Shown here: piece after piece, positions 6,661 through 9,791 of the stretch
Position numbering within the stretch: the stretch's first letter is position 1
Layout of the letters: every line of letters begins with the position of its first letter
From: a candidate division GN15 bacterium
GTDB taxonomy: Bacteria; Zixibacteria; MSB-5A5; GN15; FEB-12
Reading direction: 5' to 3'
DNA: 9,791 nucleotides
NCBI GenBank assembly: GCA_014729205.1
Contig: WJKG01000411.1
Span: forward strand, 1-9,791
The notes under the pieces: generated by a model
What the model was told of the DNA's origin: nothing
The model's database searches: none
What the model saw: the letters and a program-made list of their open reading frames with translations, nothing else
Program-made: the position numbers and the translations under genes

Positions 6661-6705
6661 GCTGGAAGAGGGGAATCGGCCAGATGGCGCTAACAAAACG
6701 CCAAC

Positions 6706-6738
6706 AAAAAAAGCCCTCCCGAGCATCCGGGAGGGCTT
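6706..6738 (-). terminator. Rho-independent terminator of the minor pilin gene
   Basis: AAGCCCTCCCG (6711-6721) pairs perfectly with CGGGAGGGCTT (6728-6738) around a six-base loop. Read on the minus strand, the stem runs into seven T (6706-6712). It lies about 46 nt beyond the pilin stop, so the pilin is probably transcribed separately from pilMNOPQ. The CCCTCCC/GGGAGGG core also appears in the terminator after pilQ. Confidence 0.92.
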
Positions 6739-6784
6739 AAGTCTTGCTGCTTTGGACTAAAACAGTGCCAGGCGGTCCATATAC

Positions 6785-7291
6785 TTAGTAATAGTAGGCC
6801 TCATCTCGAACACGCCCGGTTGAGGCCAGGACATTGATGGTATACATGGCAAACAGATCTGGCGTGTCGGCCATCGACCAGATATTGCCGCCGCCAACGA
6901 AGTGGGCTGTTCCGGAGCGTTCGAAGACCAGGGTGTTGTCTTCCATGTCCGTTGACAGATAGTTGAATTCATGGGGCAGCGTATCGGCACGGACGATGGA
7001 GTCGTTCGAGTCGTAGGTGAAGTCTTCCGGGTTGACTTTGTCTTTGAACAGAGTCACTGTCCGGTCGGACTCCTCGAAATGGACGCCATACTGGTGTTTG
7101 TCCGCTACGGCCATGGATCGCGCCATTCTCAGGACCGAGATGACATCACGGTGCGCCGATGCAAACTGGATTCTATCCGACGCCTTTTGAAATCGGGGGA
7201 CCGCCATGGCCGAGACAATTCCGATAATGACCGCGGTTATCATCATTTCCATGAGGGTGATACCGCGTTGGGATTTGAAGAATCTGAACAT
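6785..7291 (-). CDS. Minor pilin / pseudopilin of the GspH/FimT family
   Basis: Prepilin-like protein of 168 residues. A ten-residue leader ending in Gly10 (MFRFFKSQRG) precedes ITLMEMMITAVIIGIVSAM, the class III cleavage motif with Glu5 of the mature protein and the hydrophobic pilin helix. Residue +1 is Ile, not the commoner Phe/Met. After the helix comes the GspH/FimT pattern: ARSMAVADKHQYGVHFEE, a middle region ending LVFERSGTAHFVGGG, and TINVLASTGRV near the end. The last residues are YYY. Expected to be cleaved by a prepilin peptidase and built into the tip or base of the pilus. It sits just upstream of pilMNOPQ on the same strand but has its own terminator. The ribosome binding site is weak (TAAGATG). 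A type II secretion pseudopilin cannot be excluded, but the neighbours favour type IV pili. Confidence 0.88.
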   Translation of the reverse strand: MFRFFKSQRGITLMEMMITAVIIGIVSAMAVPRFQKASDRIQFASAHRDVISVLRMARSMAVADKHQYGVHFEESDRTVTLFKDKVNPEDFTYDSNDSIVRADTLPHEFNYLSTDMEDNTLVFERSGTAHFVGGGNIWSMADTPDLFAMYTINVLASTGRVRDEAYYY

Positions 7292-7337
7292 ATCATCTTA
7301 CCCGATTTGAGGTTACCTTTCTTCCTGGCCGGTACAT

Positions 7338-7353
7338 TGCAGAATCCATGCCC
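7338..7353 (-). promoter_or_regulatory. Candidate sigma-54 promoter of the minor pilin gene
   Basis: The minus strand reads GGGCATGGATTCTGCA. It keeps the invariant GG-N10-GC spacing and matches most of the TGGCACG-N4-TTGCA consensus (GGCA, then G, then TGCA). A start about 12 bases downstream would leave a 5' leader of roughly 35 nt before ATG 7291. Pilin genes in several proteobacteria use sigma-54, but no regulator gene is visible here. Confidence 0.4.
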
Positions 7354-7460
7354 TTTTGGCCAATTCATTTGAACCTGCGTGCTTGGGATTTTTGTATTAT
7401 GTCCGATAATAGGTTACGACGATTGGTCGTTGTGTTCGTCCTCAAAAAGGAACCATTGAC

Positions 7461-7571
7461 CTGGAGTGTTTATTACGTATCTATAGGGAAGGCCCCATAC
7501 CCAATTGGCCTGTCTCTATCTACTCCAGCGACCCGGTTTCCCTTGCGGGACGGGTTGAACCCCGTGGGTTC
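7461..7571 (+). other. Structured leader upstream of the protease, with competing hairpins
   Basis: CTGGAGT (7461-7467) pairs with ACTCCAG (7522-7528) and encloses AGGCC/GGCCT (7490-7494, 7507-7511). A second group follows: ACCCG (7531-7535) with CGGGT (7551-7555) around TCCC-TTGC-GGGA, ACGGG (7550-7554) with CCCGT (7561-7565), and GAACCC (7557-7562) with GGGTTC (7566-7571). The last three share bases and cannot all form at once. No known riboswitch consensus was recognised. Confidence 0.4.
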
Positions 7572-7597
7572 TGACCAAAGATTGTGTGCACTACAGG

Positions 7598-7603
7598 AAA
7601 GGA
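7598..7603 (+). promoter_or_regulatory. Ribosome binding site of the secreted protease
   Basis: AAAGGA lies eight bases before ATG 7612, which opens directly into a signal peptide. Confidence 0.7.
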
Positions 7604-7611
7604 ATCGACCA

Positions 7612-9791
7612 ATGTACTACTCTCGCGTGCGCCTTGGATTACTCCTCACCTTCGCCGTATTAATCGCCATGGGATCGGTCGGTCCCAAGCTTCAGGCCGC
7701 CGAAGGTCCACTCGATGTGAACATGCTGGTAGCCGAACCGGTGGTCCGAGAGAAGGCCGCCGAGCCTGTCTCGCCCGGTGCTCGCCAGTTTCTTGCTGAT
7801 CGAGGGGGTCAGAAAGTCAAAGTGTGGGTCTACTTCACGGACAAGGGCGTTTTTGGTAAGGAGGCCTTTGTGAATAAGGCCAGCGCAGCGAGTATCAGCG
7901 ACAAAGTGATGAAACGTCGTGCCAAAACCGGTACTGATCAGGTGCTCTTCATTGATCTGCCCGTGGTTGAAGATTACGTCGAGTCTGTTGCCCGGTTGGG
8001 TGGCGAGGTGCGGCGCGTGTCTAAGTGGCTCAACGCCGCGAGTTTTGAGGTGGACGCCTCGCAATTGGACGTAATCGGTGCTTTGCAGTTTGTGGCCAAG
8101 ATAGTGCCGCTGTCCGGTTTCAAGAAGGACTACCCGGATGTTGTACCCGTACGCGTGGATGAAGCCTACGATATGGCGCTGTCGCCCGACGCGCTGGACT
8201 ATGGTATCGCTGCCGGTCAGCTGGGACAGATCAATGTTCAGGAAGCACACCAAGCGGGATTGGATGGATCGGGTGTGACACTGGCTATTCTCGATACCGG
8301 TTATCGCAAGAGTCACGAGGCGTTTGCGAATCACTATGCCGATGGCCGTGTACTGGCGGAGTATGATTTCATATTCGATGATGAGGAGACTGCGAACGAG
8401 CCCGGCGATGGTGACTGGAGCAGCCAGTGGAACCACGGGACACTGATCTGGTCGGTATCCGGCGGAAATCTGCCGGGTGAAATCATGGGTCCGGCGTACA
8501 ATGCCAACTTCCTGCTTGCCAAGACTGAGGACGTTCGCAGCGAGACGCCGGTCGAAGAAGATAACTGGGTGGCTGCAATGGAGTGGGCCGATTCGCTCGG
8601 TGCCGATGTCATCACGTCCTCGCTTGGTTACTCTGACTGGTACAGCTACTCGGACTTCGACGGCGAGACGGCAACAACCACAATAGCCGCCAACACGGCT
8701 ACCTCGCTTGGTATCGTGGTGTGCAATTCGATGGGCAATGGCGGACCGAGTGCGGGTACACTTACAGCTCCTGCGGATGCGTTCGAGATCCTGGCGGTGG
8801 GCGCTGTTAACTCATCCGGCAGCCTGGCGAGTTTTTCATCGCGTGGCCCGTCATATGACGGTCGTACGAAGCCGGAGGTATGCGCACGCGGTGTGAGCAC
8901 ACAGGCGGCCACGTCCACTTCCGATGCATCGTATGGCTCGGCTAACGGCACCTCGTTGTCAACGCCGCTGGTAGCTGGTGCTGCCTGTCTTGTTGTGCAG
9001 GCTCACCCGGGATGGCCGCCGCAGTTGGTACGTGAGGCCCTCATGGAAAGTGCGGACAACGCCGCAAGCCCGAACAACGATTACGGGTGGGGTGTGATAA
9101 ACACTGCCAATGCGACAAACTATGGTGCGTCGATCTCAGCCGACACCACATTCGGCGAGATTCCGCTGACAGTCAATTTCGATGGTTCCTCTCCCCTGCC
9201 GATAAGCAGCTGGTACTGGGAGTTCGGCGACGGTGATGTCTCCGGCGATGAGGACCCAACACACGTGTACACCGTAACCGGTGTGTATGATGTGTCATTG
9301 ACAGCGACATCGCTGGAGTATGGCAACATCACATCGACGCGTCCCAGTTACATCATCGCTATTGCAGACACCGTAACCTTCAGTGCCGACTCAGCGTTTG
9401 CCGGAGAGAGCATGATGGTGAGTGTAGATATGGTCAATTCACAGCCGATCGAGCAGATGATCATCCCGTTCACCTTCGGCGCCGATGTTGACATGAAGCT
9501 CGACTCCATCACTTTTGGTGCGCGTACTGCGTACTTCGAGGAACTGGCGTTCCTGGCCTGGGATGCTTTCAACCGCAGGTACGCCGTGCAACTGACGGCA
9601 GACAATGGAGGTGGCGCATCGCCGATGCCCGAGGGCTCCGGTGAAGTGCTGCGGATCTGGTTCACCATTGATGAGACGGAGTTGGGCGGTGTGACGACGA
9701 CGCTGGATACCTACTCTGACTCTCACATCCTTGAGGTGATGACGGCTGGCAAGTCTTACCCGCCGGCGGTCGAGTCAGGCGCTATTGGCAC
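7612..9791 (+). CDS. Secreted subtilisin-family (S8) serine protease with PKD and cohesin-like domains, 3' end missing
   Basis: The first 726 residues are visible; the frame is open at the window edge. A signal peptide (about 1-30, LGLLLTFAVLIAMGSVG) is followed by an I9-like propeptide (about 65-172, VKVWVYFTDKGVFGKEAF ... LGGEVRRVSKWLNAASFEV), which probably acts as chaperone and inhibitor. The S8 domain (about 205-500) has Asp228 (AILDTGY), His275 (WNHGTLIWS), oxyanion Asn376 (SMGNGG) and Ser448 (NGTSLSTPLVAGAA). The block TEDVRSETPVEEDNWVAA ... ADVITSSLGY is typical of secreted S8 proteases of Bacteroidetes-like bacteria. A PKD domain covers about 505-584 (SSWYWEFGDGD, HVYTVTGVYDVSLTA). 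From about 586 a cohesin-like beta domain begins (AGESMMVSVDMVNS ... GSGEVLRIWFTID). The predicted product is an extracellular or surface-held protease acting on peptides or proteins. A sorting signal or dockerin may lie beyond the edge. Confidence 0.93.
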   Translation, partial: MYYSRVRLGLLLTFAVLIAMGSVGPKLQAAEGPLDVNMLVAEPVVREKAAEPVSPGARQFLADRGGQKVKVWVYFTDKGVFGKEAFVNKASAASISDKVMKRRAKTGTDQVLFIDLPVVEDYVESVARLGGEVRRVSKWLNAASFEVDASQLDVIGALQFVAKIVPLSGFKKDYPDVVPVRVDEAYDMALSPDALDYGIAAGQLGQINVQEAHQAGLDGSGVTLAILDTGYRKSHEAFANHYADGRVLAEYDFIFDDEETANEPGDGDWSSQWNHGTLIWSVSGGNLPGEIMGPAYNANFLLAKTEDVRSETPVEEDNWVAAMEWADSLGADVITSSLGYSDWYSYSDFDGETATTTIAANTATSLGIVVCNSMGNGGPSAGTLTAPADAFEILAVGAVNSSGSLASFSSRGPSYDGRTKPEVCARGVSTQAATSTSDASYGSANGTSLSTPLVAGAACLVVQAHPGWPPQLVREALMESADNAASPNNDYGWGVINTANATNYGASISADTTFGEIPLTVNFDGSSPLPISSWYWEFGDGDVSGDEDPTHVYTVTGVYDVSLTATSLEYGNITSTRPSYIIAIADTVTFSADSAFAGESMMVSVDMVNSQPIEQMIIPFTFGADVDMKLDSITFGARTAYFEELAFLAWDAFNRRYAVQLTADNGGGASPMPEGSGEVLRIWFTIDETELGGVTTTLDTYSDSHILEVMTAGKSYPPAVESGAIG

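Larger units (their letters stand above)
6449..6705 (-). other. Intergenic leader of the pilMNOPQ operon, with several inverted repeats
   Basis: This 257-nt stretch separates the pilin terminator from the pilM start and must hold the operon promoter if the terminator is efficient. No protein-coding signal was accepted. It contains a bulged 9-bp hairpin (6621-6660) and a 7-bp hairpin followed on the plus strand by six T (6559-6586). A minimal sigma-54-like spacing (TGGC, GG-N10-GC) occurs on the minus strand at about 6688-6703, but it is a poor match. No convincing -35/-10 pair was found. A GEMM-type c-di-GMP aptamer was looked for and not seen. Confidence 0.5.
7292..7611. other. Divergent intergenic region between the minor pilin and the secreted protease
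   Basis: This 320-nt stretch has no accepted gene. Facing left it contains a sigma-54-like element (7338-7353). Facing right, TTGACC at 7456-7461 is a plausible -35 box, with only weak -10 candidates (TATAGG at 7482-7487 at long spacing, TCTATA at 7480). After it comes a hairpin-rich leader (7461-7571), then the AAAGGA ribosome binding site at 7598-7603. Two short palindromes, TTGGCCAA (7356-7363) and CCAATTGG (7501-7508), are also present. Confidence 0.5.

Noticed and set aside
6449..6705. c-di-GMP (GEMM) riboswitch in front of the pilus operon
   Set aside because: Expected because pilus genes are often under c-di-GMP control, but the conserved GGCAAACC and GACGCAAAGCC segments are absent on either strand.
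6406..6726. Minus-strand open frame of 106 codons across the pilM leader
   Set aside because: Overlaps the pilM start in another frame and begins inside the pilin terminator. The product is low-complexity and unrecognised.
7531..7571. tRNA-like T-arm (ACGGG-TTGAAC-CCCGT) upstream of the protease
   Set aside because: Loop length and sequence do not fit a T-loop, and no acceptor, D or anticodon arms can be assembled around it.
7660..8436. Minus-strand open frame (258 codons) opposite the protease
   Set aside because: The plus strand carries a continuous S8 protease with a complete set of active-site residues. The antisense product resembles nothing.
1..9791. CRISPR array, insertion sequence, phage or plasmid signatures
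   Set aside because: No direct-repeat array, transposase, integrase or terminal inverted repeats seen. The region looks like stable chromosomal sequence.

Overview
The window reads like chromosomal DNA of a diderm (Gram-negative) bacterium of moderately high GC content. It carries an outer-membrane secretin, a lipoprotein with a lipobox, and a secreted protease with PKD and cohesin-like domains. The protease subfamily, with its conserved TED...EEDNWVAA...SSLGY block, and the Ig-like and cohesin-like surface domains suggest the FCB group, perhaps a Zixibacteria-like lineage. That placement is inference; no rRNA or other phylogenetic marker is present.

Layout, left to right. 1-718 (minus): 5' part of a surface lipoprotein gene with invasin/Big_1-type Ig domains, cut by the window edge. 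719-886: intergenic, with a strong minus-strand terminator. 887-6448 (minus): a compact five-gene type IV pilus alignment operon, transcribed pilM > pilN > pilO > pilP-like > pilQ, with gaps of only 7, 12, 15 and 20 nt and ribosome binding sites that in three cases overlap the preceding stop codon or coding end. 6449-6784: a 257-nt leader in front of pilM with several hairpins, then the terminator of the next gene. 6785-7291 (minus): a GspH/FimT-type minor pilin. 7292-7611: a 320-nt divergent intergenic region with a sigma-54-like site facing the pilin and a hairpin-rich leader facing the protease. 7612-9791 (plus): a secreted subtilisin-family protease that runs off the right edge.

Together the five operon genes build the bridge of a type IV pilus from cytoplasm to outer membrane. 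PilM is the cytoplasmic actin-like protein that grips the PilN N-terminus. PilN and PilO form the inner-membrane pair. PilP links them to the secretin PilQ. The minor pilin would prime or decorate the fibre. The motors (PilB/PilT), platform (PilC), major pilin and prepilin peptidase are not here.

The most unusual point is how the domains are divided. The peptidoglycan-binding AMIN domain, normally at the N-terminus of PilQ, sits on the PilP-like protein, joined to the PilP domain by a ~340-residue Lys/Pro/Ala-rich linker. PilQ itself is cut down to STN, one NolW domain and the secretin barrel. The linker carries two copies of an 11-residue motif, YGPSVDMSTVP, whose codons have diverged at 8 of 11 positions while the residues stayed identical. 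This indicates selection on the peptide itself, most simply as a docking site.
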